A stretch of 64,000 bases of DNA from Beijerinckiaceae bacterium (GTDB taxonomy: Bacteria; Pseudomonadota; Alphaproteobacteria; Rhizobiales; Beijerinckiaceae), in assembly GCA_027533425.1 (NCBI GenBank), contig JAPZUD010000005.1, positions 1-64,000 on the forward strand, read 5' to 3'. The notes under the pieces are model-generated. The model ran no database searches, had not been told where the DNA came from, and was given only the letters and a program-made list of their open reading frames with translations. The position numbers and the translations under genes were made by a program. This document shows, piece after piece, positions 1 through 8,922 of this stretch (its first letter is position 1; each line of letters opens with the position of its first letter).

Positions 1-141
1 AGCACCGCCCCCACTCGGCCCTCGGCAACAGAACGCCCGCCGAGTTCGCCGCACAAATCTCTCTGGAAACCAGGGCCGCATAGGCCCTAAATCAACCCAA
101 GGACTCTCCCCATAACCGGAGGAAAGTCGGGTCTCAGGTCA
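1..141 (+). mobile_element. Right end of an IS3-family insertion sequence (truncated by window edge)
   Basis: The first 83 bases encode the last residues of an IS3-family OrfB transposase. The sequence then runs through a short non-coding tail to a plausible terminus ending ...TCAGGTCA near base 141. Read inward on the other strand this gives TGACCTGAGACCC, which fits the TG...CA ends usual for IS3 elements. The left end lies outside the window, so neither the matching inverted repeat nor a target duplication could be checked. The element borders a polysaccharide gene island. The family is well supported by the protein tail; the exact boundary is inferred. Confidence 0.6.
3..83 (+). CDS. IS3-family transposase OrfB, C-terminal fragment (5' partial)
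   Basis: Frame 3-83 reads HRPHSALGNRTPAEFA and ends after ten more residues at a TAG. The HRPHSALG..TPAEFA signature is the conserved C-terminal end of the DDE integrase-type OrfB transposase of the IS3 family, just after the catalytic glutamate region. Only 26 residues are inside the window, so whether the element is intact cannot be judged. The tail itself has no frameshift. Confidence 0.8.
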   Translation, partial: HRPHSALGNRTPAEFAAQISLETRAA

Positions 142-619
142 CCTGTAAAGATGACTGTTGGCGCAGCAATCAACGCTTGTGCACCTTGTCACGGAAAGGT
201 CTATCTGTCGATCGACCGGCAGGACCGCCCCCGTAATGCAATCATTTTGGCAGACCTATCGAAGCGGAGGCATCTTCCTATCTTGGGGAGGCGGGCAACC
301 CTTCGGTGCGAAACCAGCAAACTAGCTACCACTCAAATCGCGCTTCAGTCTTGAGGCTATTGCTCTCAATCGCTATTGCCGCTTGCCTTCTAAGGCCTCA
401 ACCTACTCAACTCGGCCATCGAACGTAGAAGCGTGGCGCGTTCACCCCATACCTACGGCAGCGTCAGGCGGGCCGAAGCCTACCTTCAACCTACGCAGTA
501 GCACAAAGACTGCGAAATTTTAAAGCTCAACCACAACGCGATCCGGTCGAGCATCAAGCCTTTCGTCGAGCCAGCCGAGGGCGGCACAACACACACTGTG
601 TGAAGCAAAATGCCTTCGG
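142..619. other. Gene-less spacer between IS end and gmd
   Basis: About 480 bases in which no protein family or RNA could be recognised. A 67-codon open frame at 151-354 has no ribosome-binding site and no recognisable domain, and looks fortuitous. The spacer is less GC-rich than the window average and resembles decayed sequence next to the insertion element. It also forms the 3' flank of the minus-strand gmd gene. Confidence 0.5.
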
Positions 620-1702
620 TTAAACGAAGTCAGAGAGCATAACATCCGAGTTATGGATCCGACCCAACCGTTTCATATCTTGTTCCACCATGTCTTCCAC
701 GAGTTTACTGAAGGTCGTGACTGGCTTCCAGCCAAGAACACGCTCCGCCTTCGACGCATCTCCAACAAGAAGATCAACTTCAGCTGGCCTGAAGAATAAC
801 GGATCCACTTTGACCAAGACGTCTCCGGTCGCCTTGTCACGGCCCAGTTCGTCTGGGCCACTTCCTTCCCAAGCGATCGTCTTGCCAACGTATCCGAAGG
901 CAGCATCGCAAAATTCTCGCACGGAGTTCATTTCGCCGGTTGCCAACACATAGTCATCGGCATGGTCCTGCTGGAGCATCAGAAACATACCGTAAACGTA
1001 GTCTCGCGCATCACCCCAATCTCGCTTGGCATCCAAATTGCCGAGGGACAGGATCTCCTTTGACCCCAAGGCAATGCGTGCGACTGCCTTGGAGATCTTG
1101 CGCGTTACGAAAAGCTCACCGCGTAAGGCGCCCTCATGATTGAACAGGATGCCATTGGACGCGTGCATCTTGTACGACTCACGGTAGTTCACTGTGATCC
1201 AGTATGCATAAAGCTTGGCCACACCATACGGGCTGCGCGGATAAAAGGGTGTCGTTTCCCTTTGGGGCACTTCTTGCACCTTGCCGTAAAGCTCAGATGT
1301 CGATGCCTGGTAGAAGCGACATGTTTCGGCCAGCCCAGCAAACCGGATAGCTTCCAGCAAACGCAGGGTACCGATCCCGTCTGCATTCGCCGTGTATTCC
1401 GGAAGCTCAAAACTGACGGCGACATGGCTTTGTGCCGCCAAATTGTAAAGCTCTGTGGGGCGGACATCAGCGACAATCCGACAGAGCGAAGGGAAATCCG
1501 TCAAGTCGCCATAATGCAAGTGAACTCGGTCAGCGAGGGACTGACTGCCGAGCTTCGTTGCCAATCGATGCGTATTAGGAGCCGATGATCGACGAACGAT
1601 CCCATGGACCTCATACCCCTTATCGAGAAGCAGCTCGGCAAGATGAGCGCCATCCTGGCCCGTAACGCCAGTGATCAATGCGACGTTTCTTTTCATAATC
1701 AC
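620..1702 (-). CDS. gmd: GDP-mannose 4,6-dehydratase
   Basis: Converts GDP-D-mannose to GDP-4-keto-6-deoxy-D-mannose, the branch point to GDP-fucose, -rhamnose, -talose or -perosamine. The 360-residue length is normal for the family. Visible features are the N-terminal NADP-binding glycine motif ([13 protein letters not shown]), the family signature IVRRSS, the active-site stretch STSELYG and the YGVAK Tyr/Lys pair. The start is a GTG whose bases overlap the stop of the preceding glycosyltransferase (GTGA). An ATG two codons in is an alternative. It is the second gene of a two-gene minus-strand unit and probably works with the reductase at 3093 and with ManC at 20309, which supplies GDP-mannose. 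Confidence 0.95.
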   Translation of the reverse strand: MIMKRNVALITGVTGQDGAHLAELLLDKGYEVHGIVRRSSAPNTHRLATKLGSQSLADRVHLHYGDLTDFPSLCRIVADVRPTELYNLAAQSHVAVSFELPEYTANADGIGTLRLLEAIRFAGLAETCRFYQASTSELYGKVQEVPQRETTPFYPRSPYGVAKLYAYWITVNYRESYKMHASNGILFNHEGALRGELFVTRKISKAVARIALGSKEILSLGNLDAKRDWGDARDYVYGMFLMLQQDHADDYVLATGEMNSVREFCDAAFGYVGKTIAWEGSGPDELGRDKATGDVLVKVDPLFFRPAEVDLLVGDASKAERVLGWKPVTTFSKLVEDMVEQDMKRLGRIHNSDVMLSDFV

Positions 1703-2940
1703 TTTCTTTCGGTTGCCGCCCGCAGACCGTACGTGCTGCTCATGAGGGTCGATAGGGTCCCAATGTTATAGCTCTTGAAAGCTATTTCTCTTTGTTCTTC
1801 ATATCGCTCTTGGCCAAACTGGACTTTCTGAGCAAGCTCAAGAGCGTTACCAATATCAAAGGTCTCAAACACTTCTCCGAAGTATTTTTGAGCTTCGAAG
1901 AAGGCCAGATTGTTGCTAACAATCATCCTCGCCCCTGCTTCCAGAGCGAGCACCAAAACACCTGACATACTTTGTCCGACTTCCATATACGGAAGGACAA
2001 CGGCATCACAAAGCCGCAATGCCTCAATGAAGTCCGGATCTGACAGGTTGCCCATGAAGCGGACGCGATTTTTCCATTCGGAGTTCGTTTTGCCACGCGC
2101 CTCCGTGCGTTTGACACCGTTAAGCACCTTGGACAGGAACGGATCAATATCGACGAATTCACGAATGGTTTGCGGGTGCTGAGATCCGAAGATCGCAAGT
2201 TGATACTCTTTCGGCAAATATTCCATGGCCGCGACAGCCGTCTCGACGCCCTTGTATGCGGCAATGTAACCAAAAACGCCAACAATCTTACTGCCCGGAT
2301 CGAACCCGTGCTTTTTCAAAAAGTCGCCCTTATCGACCATTTGGTGAACGCTTGCTCTTTCTTCGGGCTCAAGAAAAGACAGGGGATGATCGATACAATT
2401 CTCAAAGTCGTACATCTGCTTGATGATGCGCTTGTCGCGGTTTGTATGCACCAGAACCCAAGCGTTCTTTGACTCAGAAGCCTTTTTTACCTTTTTGATT
2501 ATCTTGTAGTATAGTTGCTCGTACTGACGACGATTCATCAGTCTGTCGAATTCGCGCTTTGAACCTGAAGAAATCCAAGCTCCCAACGCGCGTGGCAAAG
2601 TCACCGACAATGGATCCACGCGATGCATTGTGACGATAACATTTTTGGAAGCGTCAATTAACCATTCGACATGCTTGAAAATATCGGCCGGACTTGTGCC
2701 GTAGAGTCCCGCTTCAAACTGGATGTTGACGTAGTCAAAATACTGCAGTCTGTCTGCAATCTGCCTGAAATGCTTGTCCGCTTGTTTCTTGAAAAGCGCT
2801 CCTGTCTTTTGAATAAAGAACAGATCAAGAGGAATCACTTCTACGTCAAACTCAGCAGAGAGCGCTTTTTTTATAACATGCGTATAGGATGCGTTGCCGC
2901 AGCTTTCATTATAGCTACTTATAATGGCGAGCTTCTTCAT
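1699..2940 (-). CDS. Glycosyltransferase, GT4-like (GT-B fold)
   Basis: A predicted sugar transferase of surface-polysaccharide assembly, 413 residues from the ATG at 2940. An open frame continues upstream, but the protein similarity begins at [11 protein letters not shown]. The C-terminal half has the glycosyltransferase group 1 pattern: a strand followed by [13 protein letters not shown] (sugar-nucleotide domain), then [17 protein letters not shown] and ALEAG (acceptor/nucleotide glutamates). It is visibly paralogous along its whole length to the protein at 5904-7088: both begin with KLAI(I/V)SSYN..CG and share VNI..E.GL(Y/F)G and A(I/L)FG motifs. Its stop overlaps the gmd start, so the two are probably cotranscribed. 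Donor and acceptor sugars are unknown. Confidence 0.85.
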   Translation of the reverse strand: MKKLAIISSYNESCGNASYTHVIKKALSAEFDVEVIPLDLFFIQKTGALFKKQADKHFRQIADRLQYFDYVNIQFEAGLYGTSPADIFKHVEWLIDASKNVIVTMHRVDPLSVTLPRALGAWISSGSKREFDRLMNRRQYEQLYYKIIKKVKKASESKNAWVLVHTNRDKRIIKQMYDFENCIDHPLSFLEPEERASVHQMVDKGDFLKKHGFDPGSKIVGVFGYIAAYKGVETAVAAMEYLPKEYQLAIFGSQHPQTIREFVDIDPFLSKVLNGVKRTEARGKTNSEWKNRVRFMGNLSDPDFIEALRLCDAVVLPYMEVGQSMSGVLVLALEAGARMIVSNNLAFFEAQKYFGEVFETFDIGNALELAQKVQFGQERYEEQREIAFKSYNIGTLSTLMSSTYGLRAATERK

Positions 2941-3092
2941 CACAAATACCACGCTTGACGATTCCTGCAGGTGCTGGTAGCACCCCAGCCTTAGCAGTGT
3001 CAACTTGACGATGCTGCGGTGAGGGCTTGATCTGCCTGCGCCCCTGCACGTTCCAGCGGCGCCACAAATCATCCCTATGGCGGGATCGTGGA
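2941..3092. promoter_or_regulatory. Divergent intergenic promoter region
   Basis: This 152-base gap separates the divergent starts of the GT4-gmd unit (minus) and the fucose-synthase-like gene (plus), so both must be served from here. A TTGACG hexamer at 3005-3010 is a candidate -35 box for the plus-strand gene, but the -10 match at the right spacing is poor. A short perfect inverted repeat (GGTGCT-GGT-AGCACC, 2970-2984) lies between the two genes and could be an operator or just a small hairpin. Confidence 0.35.
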
Positions 3093-4016
3093 ATGGCTCG
3101 GATTATTGTAACGGGTGCGACTGGTGTCGTTGGGCAGGCCCTCATGGAATGCCTTTCTGCACGCGGTGAAGATGCCCTTGCTCTTCGCGGTAGGAGTGGT
3201 GTCAACCTCGAGAACCTCGACGAAACGGTTCAGTTTTTTGAACGGCAGAAGCCCGAGTTAGTCTATCATCTCGCCGGAGCCGTTTTTGGGCTTGGCGGAA
3301 ATCGACGCTTTCCAGGCGATGCCTTCAGGCGGAACGTTCTTATTAATACGCATGTTATCGAGGCATGCCGTCGCGCGGGCGTAAAGAAGATCGTCGCCAT
3401 GGGCTCGGCAGCGATGTATGCGGATCGTGATCCTCCTTATTTTAGCGAGGACGTTCTTATGATGGGACTGCCGCACGACTCAGAGTTGGCATACGGATTT
3501 GCCAAGCGCGCGATGCTCATTCAACTCGAATCCTACAAGCAGCAGTTCGGTTTGCAGTTTGCTTTCGCAGTGGCGACAAATATGTATGGACCGCACGACA
3601 GGTTTGACCCAGTATATGGCCATGTAATCCCCTCTTTGGTCGTGAAATTTGCATCGGCAGGGTCAGATGAAAAGGTCGAGTTGTGGGGAGACGGCTCGCC
3701 GACACGCGACTTCCTGTTCGCGCTCGATGCTGCAGAAGCCCTCGTTCTTCTCATGGAGAAGGGAGACGGGGCGTACAATGTCGCAACCGGGAAGAGCGTT
3801 GCCATTTCCGAGCTTGTCGCCTGCTTGCATGATTTGTTCCCAGGTCGCGAATCGTTCTGGAACACTTCAAAGCCATCCGGGCAGCGCGAACGCCAATACT
3901 CTGTGTCACGGCTGGCCTCACTCGGTTTCGAGCCGAAGTTTGATCTTCGAGCTGGCCTGAAAAGAACCGTGGATTGGTATCTTGCCAACCAGGAAATTGT
4001 CCGACGGCATGTTTAA
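3093..4016 (+). CDS. GDP-L-fucose synthase-like NAD(P)-dependent reductase
   Basis: A short-chain (extended) reductase of 307 residues, most like GDP-4-keto-6-deoxymannose epimerase/reductase (Fcl). It carries the TGATGVVGQ nucleotide loop, AGAVFGLGGN, NMYGPHDRFDP, GHVIPSL and SKPSGQ, all characteristic of that family. Aligned with E. coli Fcl at a constant offset of two, Ser107, Tyr136, Lys140 and His179 are kept (here Ser105, Tyr134, Lys138, His177). The epimerase cysteine Cys109 is replaced by Ala107 (GSAAMY instead of GSSCIY). The enzyme may therefore only reduce the 4-keto group, giving rhamnose or talose rather than fucose. The start is the ATG at 3093; the frame extends upstream without similarity. 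It is divergent from GT4-gmd. Confidence 0.8.
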   Translation: MARIIVTGATGVVGQALMECLSARGEDALALRGRSGVNLENLDETVQFFERQKPELVYHLAGAVFGLGGNRRFPGDAFRRNVLINTHVIEACRRAGVKKIVAMGSAAMYADRDPPYFSEDVLMMGLPHDSELAYGFAKRAMLIQLESYKQQFGLQFAFAVATNMYGPHDRFDPVYGHVIPSLVVKFASAGSDEKVELWGDGSPTRDFLFALDAAEALVLLMEKGDGAYNVATGKSVAISELVACLHDLFPGRESFWNTSKPSGQRERQYSVSRLASLGFEPKFDLRAGLKRTVDWYLANQEIVRRHV

Positions 4017-4051
4017 CGGGCCTCGTAGCCGCGGGTTCGGAGTGCTGATCT

Positions 4052-5317
4052 GTGCCGATCGAGTTTGGATACGATTATTCCAGCTTTTCAATCAGCTTGT
4101 TTCAGGGCGGCCCGACGGGTATTTCACGCGTTGATCTCGAGGGCGCGCGGTATTTTTCGTCTGTAGCAGCTGACAGGACTGTTGGATTGCATCAGTTGTT
4201 TGGTATCAGGACCCGTTTTTCCGCTGCACGCTTGGCGCGTATGGTGAAGGATATCGACCATGCGTGGGGCGATTTTCCAGACGAGGATCGTCGGTCTGCC
4301 ATAAATGTCTGGCTGAATGGAGGTCTTCATCCGCCTCGGCAAGTTCGCCACGAACACGAGGCTCCCCTTTCGCGCAAGGCGCTCGATCTCACTTGTAAAT
4401 GGCCGTGGCACGACGTCAGGTTTACGCTTCCCAACGGCGCCTGTTATATCAATACATCTTATGCCAACACACGGAGCTGGCGTTCATTGGCTTGGCTTCG
4501 CCGGCGCCGAGGCCTTCGGTCCGTTTTTGTCGTTCACGATCTTTTGCCTCTCGAGAATCCCGATTGGTTCTGGGACGGACTGAAGACCAGGTTTTTGAAG
4601 CAGATTGAATGCATTCTGGCCGCAGCGGATGGTATCGTGACGCCGAGCGAAACGGTTGCGTGCAACCTGCGACAGTTTCTTGGACAGCATGGGCACAAAC
4701 CAATCCCTGTCCGTGCGATACATTTGCCGGCCGGAGATGCCTTTCAAAGAGCAAAAAACTCCGAAAAATACGATACTCCTTATTTCGTGATGTGCGGCAC
4801 TATTGAACCTAGAAAGAACCATAAGCTTATCATTGACGTTTGGCGGAAAATTATTGCTCAAAATTATCGTGCACCAAAGCTCATTATTTTTGGTAAGCGT
4901 GGATGGAGAAATAACGATGTTTTTTCAATTCTCGACAACGATCCATCTATAAAATCTCATTTCCTCGAAATCTCAGATATCTCAACTGACGACTTGGCTT
5001 ATTTTTTGAGCGGAGCAAGAGCACTCTTGATGCCGTCTTTCAATGAAGGCTTTGGTCTGCCTGTTGTCGAAGCAATGCGTACAAAAACTCGCGTTATCGC
5101 TTCAGACATACCTGTCTTCCGTGAGATAGCCAACGAATATGCTACATTTGTTGACTATAGTGATGTTGGACGATGGGCCTCAGAAGTAGTGAAGCATTGT
5201 GAAGTTGACTACGGTCATACTGGATTTTCTGCACCAATACTGCACCATGGTACGTATAGCTGGACATCCTTTTATGACAAAGTCGCTGAGTTTGCCCGCG
5301 GCGTGGGTCGCGCTTGA
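4052..5317 (+). CDS. Glycosyltransferase group 1 (GT4)
   Basis: A 421-residue cytoplasmic sugar transferase starting at a GTG 35 bases after the reductase gene. The C-terminal domain has the classical GT4 series: MCGTIEPRKNH (start of domain 2), ARALLMPSFNEGFGLPVVEAM with the E-x7-E motif, and ASDIPVFREI. An N-terminal stretch GISRVDLEGARY corresponds to GVERVDFGCISY in the protein at 7593-8909, so the two are diverged paralogues with the same layout. Base composition changes inside the gene: the second half (from about 4740) is much AT-richer than the first. This suggests a mosaic or recently acquired gene. The substrate is unknown. Confidence 0.85.
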   Translation: MPIEFGYDYSSFSISLFQGGPTGISRVDLEGARYFSSVAADRTVGLHQLFGIRTRFSAARLARMVKDIDHAWGDFPDEDRRSAINVWLNGGLHPPRQVRHEHEAPLSRKALDLTCKWPWHDVRFTLPNGACYINTSYANTRSWRSLAWLRRRRGLRSVFVVHDLLPLENPDWFWDGLKTRFLKQIECILAAADGIVTPSETVACNLRQFLGQHGHKPIPVRAIHLPAGDAFQRAKNSEKYDTPYFVMCGTIEPRKNHKLIIDVWRKIIAQNYRAPKLIIFGKRGWRNNDVFSILDNDPSIKSHFLEISDISTDDLAYFLSGARALLMPSFNEGFGLPVVEAMRTKTRVIASDIPVFREIANEYATFVDYSDVGRWASEVVKHCEVDYGHTGFSAPILHHGTYSWTSFYDKVAEFARGVGRA

Positions 5318-5903
5318 CCCATAGCCGTCGCGGCAGCCTTAACACCGTCGGCATCCAAAAATGGACGGTCGGCCTGCAGGACTGCGGAGCGGGCAAGGCT
5401 CGACAATGGCGATCTCGAAAACAAGACTTGCGAGGCGGCCGATCGCGCACCGAAGCAGTCATGACCTCATCGCAATCTCATCTGACAATCCCGCGAACGC
5501 TGGCATCATCATGGGCAATGCACTAACGTTTCTCGGAGAGGGGTGACCGGTACGAGGAACACAAAGCCGAGATTGTCAGGGCAAGCGACGCATATGCGAT
5601 ATCATCGATGGTCAGGACACACGCTAATGAAGCGGGGTGATTTCGATTTCCGTGGGGCGCGAGAATGGCCAGAAGCGCCGAGAGGCCCTGACCAACCTCA
5701 AGGCAAGCGACGCTTCCAAAGGCGGGCTGGCACCCTGCTCCCACCTTGGCTGCAGCCCATTCCGTTCGCATCTTCCAACCTCCATCTGGCAATCTCGGCG
5801 GCTTGTTTAGGAACAGGTCGGGAACCTTGATCGCTGGATTCTGCCCCATCCAATGACAACTGGGCCCTATGCCTACATCCTCGGCCAATAAAAGGAATAT
5901 CGC
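5318..5903. other. Gene-less spacer inside the polysaccharide island
   Basis: A 586-base stretch between two same-strand glycosyltransferase genes. Several 60-120 codon open frames exist on both strands, but none shows a recognisable motif, codon pattern or good ribosome-binding site. Tightly packed genes elsewhere in the window make a gap of this size unusual. It may be what remains of an inserted element or deleted gene. A possible ribosome-binding site (AAGGA) for the next gene sits at its right end. Confidence 0.4.
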
Positions 5904-7088
5904 GTGACGAAATTAGCTATCGTCAGCAGTTACAATACACTTTGCGGTATCGCTAAATATGTAGCGCGCCTTCAGGCAGCACTTAGCGGCGATTTTATCG
6001 TTGAAATTATAAAAATTGATGTAGATTTGCTTCGAAAAACGTCAAACTCTGACCGAATTTTGGGCGATAATCACATTGAAGAAATCATTATATCTCTAAA
6101 TAATTTTGATGTTGTCAATATTCACGTTGAGAATGGCTTATTTGGCTCAAAAAGCATTGACGTTTCACGACGACTTAAGCGTCTTTTCGGCATCGAAAAG
6201 CCTCTTTTCCTTACGATGCATTGGCTATCACCAAAGCCGTCTTTTGACTTTCAAAGCTTTTTGACTGATGCACTTTCTTTTAGATTTACAAGAATCTATC
6301 GGTACTTTGACCAGAGGTATCATTACAATCTGGTCGGAAGCTCGCTTTATGGGCAGGAACTGAAAGCCCATCAGCAGAGAAAATTCGTGGGGTTTATCGC
6401 ACATTCGAGACGTGATCGATCAAGGCTTCAAGATGAATTCGGCTTGAATCAGATTTATGACCATCCGGTCTCCTATCTTACGAAAGATGAGATAGAGGTT
6501 ATTCAAAATCGTGCCAGCCGCAATTCATTCCCTTGCCTATCCTTGATTCCAGAAAATTCAAAAATTTATGGCTTGTTTGGCTTCTTGGCACCGTATAAAG
6601 GGATCGAAGTGGCTATTCAAGCGATGAATTATCTCGGACATGATCATTACCTTGCAATATTTGGAGACCTCGCTCCGGGAAACAAGGAAACGAGTTATCG
6701 GGATATGTTGGAGAAAGAAGCCAGAAAACTTGGCGGAAGAGTTGTTTTTTGTGGAGGACAGCCAGAAGATCTGTTTCTTGACGCAATCTCTACATGTGAT
6801 GCTGTGTTGATGCCTTATCGGGAGGTAGGGCTATCGTCATCCGGGCCAGCCAGTCTCGCGCTCGAACTCGGAAAGCGTGTCATTGCATCAGATATCTTAG
6901 CATTCCGATCCCTGCCCGACTATTTTCCGGGACAGCTTCAATTTTTTTCGGAAGGTAATGCTCAAGATCTCGCTTCGAAGATTCAATCAGCGCAAGAATT
7001 TTCCAGTCAAACAAATATTCCCGGTTCTTCATTCAGAAAAAATGTTGATACATATAAAAAAATGATCGAACTCGCGATCAAAAAATAA
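5904..7088 (+). CDS. Glycosyltransferase, GT4-like, AT-rich
   Basis: A 394-residue predicted glycosyltransferase beginning at a GTG preceded by AAGGA. It is a full-length paralogue of the protein at 1699-2940 (shared KLAI.SSYN..CG start, VNI.VENGLFG, GLFGFLAPYKGIE, LMPYREVGLSSSG and ASDILAF elements). The nucleotide-sugar domain is at about residues 225-370. Its codon use is strikingly AT-rich with many AAA, TTT and ATT codons, unlike the GC-rich genes from 7.6 kb onward, which points to horizontal transfer. The sugar donor is not predictable from sequence. Confidence 0.85.
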   Translation: MTKLAIVSSYNTLCGIAKYVARLQAALSGDFIVEIIKIDVDLLRKTSNSDRILGDNHIEEIIISLNNFDVVNIHVENGLFGSKSIDVSRRLKRLFGIEKPLFLTMHWLSPKPSFDFQSFLTDALSFRFTRIYRYFDQRYHYNLVGSSLYGQELKAHQQRKFVGFIAHSRRDRSRLQDEFGLNQIYDHPVSYLTKDEIEVIQNRASRNSFPCLSLIPENSKIYGLFGFLAPYKGIEVAIQAMNYLGHDHYLAIFGDLAPGNKETSYRDMLEKEARKLGGRVVFCGGQPEDLFLDAISTCDAVLMPYREVGLSSSGPASLALELGKRVIASDILAFRSLPDYFPGQLQFFSEGNAQDLASKIQSAQEFSSQTNIPGSSFRKNVDTYKKMIELAIKK

Positions 7089-7106
7089 AAATTCGAATGT
7101 AGGTTC

Positions 7107-7592
7107 TTGCTGGCACAGAAAATGAATAAAAGACATTTAGCCAACAGTCTTTTCCGACTGGCACAGGGCGCCTTACATAATATACAATGCAGCGTGGACC
7201 GGGTGGATCTTGGCGATCTGTCTCATCTTTTAGAGGGCTGGGCTGGCCCGGCGCGATACATGGCGTGCTGCCGACCATGCTTGAACGGCCAAAGCGTGGC
7301 GCGCAGACAGCGCGCGGAACTGGATCCCGAGTGCAAACCTGTTGCGTTTCTTCAGGATGACAGACAAAAGGATTTCAAACGGAAATGGTCGAGGGCAAAC
7401 TCGTTGCCTAGCCATGGAATTGCCTATTGTCGGTGGAGCGTGATTTGCCTTGTCGATTGTTCTGGGTTCCTGGTGAGAAATAGTTCGGCCGATCGTGCTC
7501 AGGAAGTCGGGCTTTCGGATCGTTCTTGCGAGCCGCGGCCGGGTGTGGCTTCCAGCACATAATCTCATCCTTGCAGTTGGGTCGTTCCCAGA
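7107..7592 (+). pseudogene. Degenerate glycosyltransferase N-terminal fragment
   Basis: The stretch around 7190-7245 translates to SVDRVDLGDLSHLLEGW. This matches GVERVDFGCISYLLDHW near the start of the intact gene at 7593. Immediately after, the similarity (GVLPTM against GLLPTV) continues only in another frame, which implies a frameshift near 7250. Further on, an ARRQRAELD stretch resembling the same region returns in the first frame. No glycosyltransferase catalytic domain follows. It looks like a decayed duplicate of the N-terminal part of the neighbouring gene. The evidence is similarity by eye over about 40 codons. Confidence 0.5.
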
Positions 7593-8909
7593 ATGCCACA
7601 TGCCTACCGTCCGATTGTCTACAATGTGGCGCCGTTGCTGCTTGCCGCGCGGGCGCCGGCGCTCCGTGGCGTCGAACGGGTGGATTTCGGCTGTATCAGC
7701 TACCTGCTTGATCATTGGCCGGCGGATGTGGTCGGCCTGCTGCCGACCGTCTTTGGGATGCGCTTCTATTCGCGGGAGCGGATCCAAGCGGCCCGCCGGC
7801 GTCTGATTGGCCTCTGGCGGGAGGAAGGCGACAGAGCCAGCGATCCGGTCTATGAACTGGTCGCCGATGCGCTTCTCGGCAAGGTCTCAGCGCCGCCTAG
7901 ACCTTCGCGACGAGTTGACGTGAGCAAGGCCATTCCGATGCCTCGTGGCTGGGGCCGCGTTGTCGACCTGCTTTTCTCGGATGGCTTTGGGCTTGGCACG
8001 GCTGTGGATGAGGCCCCACAGCATGCTCTCTATCTCGATATCGGGCATATGGGAATCGTCCGTTCAGCCATGCTGGGCTGGCTCAGACGTCGACCGGATA
8101 TTGATCCGATCTTCATGGTCCATGATGCCATCCCGTTCGAAGCACCCGAGTTACTGCATCCGCGCGCGGTCAGACTGCAAAGAAAGGTGTTCAAGCTGGT
8201 TGCCCGGTTCGCGTCGGGCGTGATCGTTCCTTGCGAGGCAATGAACGCGCCTGTCGGCAAGCACCTCTATCGATATGGCGAACGAAACATCCCGGTCCGC
8301 GCCATTCCCCTGCCGATCGACGGGCACTTCTCGCGCGAGGTCCAGCCGGACCCCGTCCTCGCGAAGGTTCCGTTTCTTGTCGCCTGCGGCGTGCTCGAGC
8401 GCCGCAAGAACCAATTGTTTCTGCTGCATGTCTGGCGCGAGTTGATCGCCCGACTCGGACCGGAAGCGCCATATCTCGTCCTCGCGGGCAGGAAAGGTTT
8501 TGGTTCCGAGGAACTGCTGGACCAGTTGCAAAGGTCTGAAGTGCTGCGAGACCGGGTTGTGCTTGCCAAGGGACTGTCCAGTGCATCGTTGGCTCGCCTG
8601 ATGGCCAGTGCACGCGGGGTTCTCATGCCATCGTTCACAGAAGGATTTGGACTACCGCCTATCGAGGCCCTGTCTGTGGGAACGCCTGTCATCCTCTCGG
8701 ACATACCCGCACACCGCGATGCTGCAGGGCCCTATGGAATGTTCTTACATCCCCTCGACGCCCCGGCCTGGATCGAGGCGATCGAAAGCCTTCTTTCCGA
8801 CGAACAGCTTGCAACCCGGCGACAAGCGATAGACGGGTTCACGACGCGTCGCTGGCCGGACTACATGAGCGACTTCAACCAAGTGCTTCAGGAATTCTCA
8901 AACTCCTGA
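7593..8909 (+). CDS. Glycosyltransferase group 1 (GT4)
   Basis: A 438-residue glycosyltransferase. The N-terminal ~200 residues (acceptor domain) contain GVERVDFGCISYLL and DPIFMVHDAIPFE. The C-terminal GT4 domain starts near residue 265 with ACGVLERRKNQ and has ARGVLMPSFTEGFGLPPIEAL (E-x7-E nucleotide-sugar motif) and LSDIPAHRDA. It is GC-rich like the downstream chromosome and unlike the AT-rich gene before it. It is paralogous to 4052-5317 in both domains. It converges on the capsule gene at 8923 with only 13 bases between stops. It probably adds one sugar of the island's polysaccharide. Confidence 0.88.
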   Translation: MPHAYRPIVYNVAPLLLAARAPALRGVERVDFGCISYLLDHWPADVVGLLPTVFGMRFYSRERIQAARRRLIGLWREEGDRASDPVYELVADALLGKVSAPPRPSRRVDVSKAIPMPRGWGRVVDLLFSDGFGLGTAVDEAPQHALYLDIGHMGIVRSAMLGWLRRRPDIDPIFMVHDAIPFEAPELLHPRAVRLQRKVFKLVARFASGVIVPCEAMNAPVGKHLYRYGERNIPVRAIPLPIDGHFSREVQPDPVLAKVPFLVACGVLERRKNQLFLLHVWRELIARLGPEAPYLVLAGRKGFGSEELLDQLQRSEVLRDRVVLAKGLSSASLARLMASARGVLMPSFTEGFGLPPIEALSVGTPVILSDIPAHRDAAGPYGMFLHPLDAPAWIEAIESLLSDEQLATRRQAIDGFTTRRWPDYMSDFNQVLQEFSNS

Positions 8910-8922
8910 TCCCGCCCCTCGC

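Noticed and set aside
151-354. 67-codon open frame next to the IS end
   Set aside because: No ribosome-binding site, no motif, lies in apparently decayed sequence.
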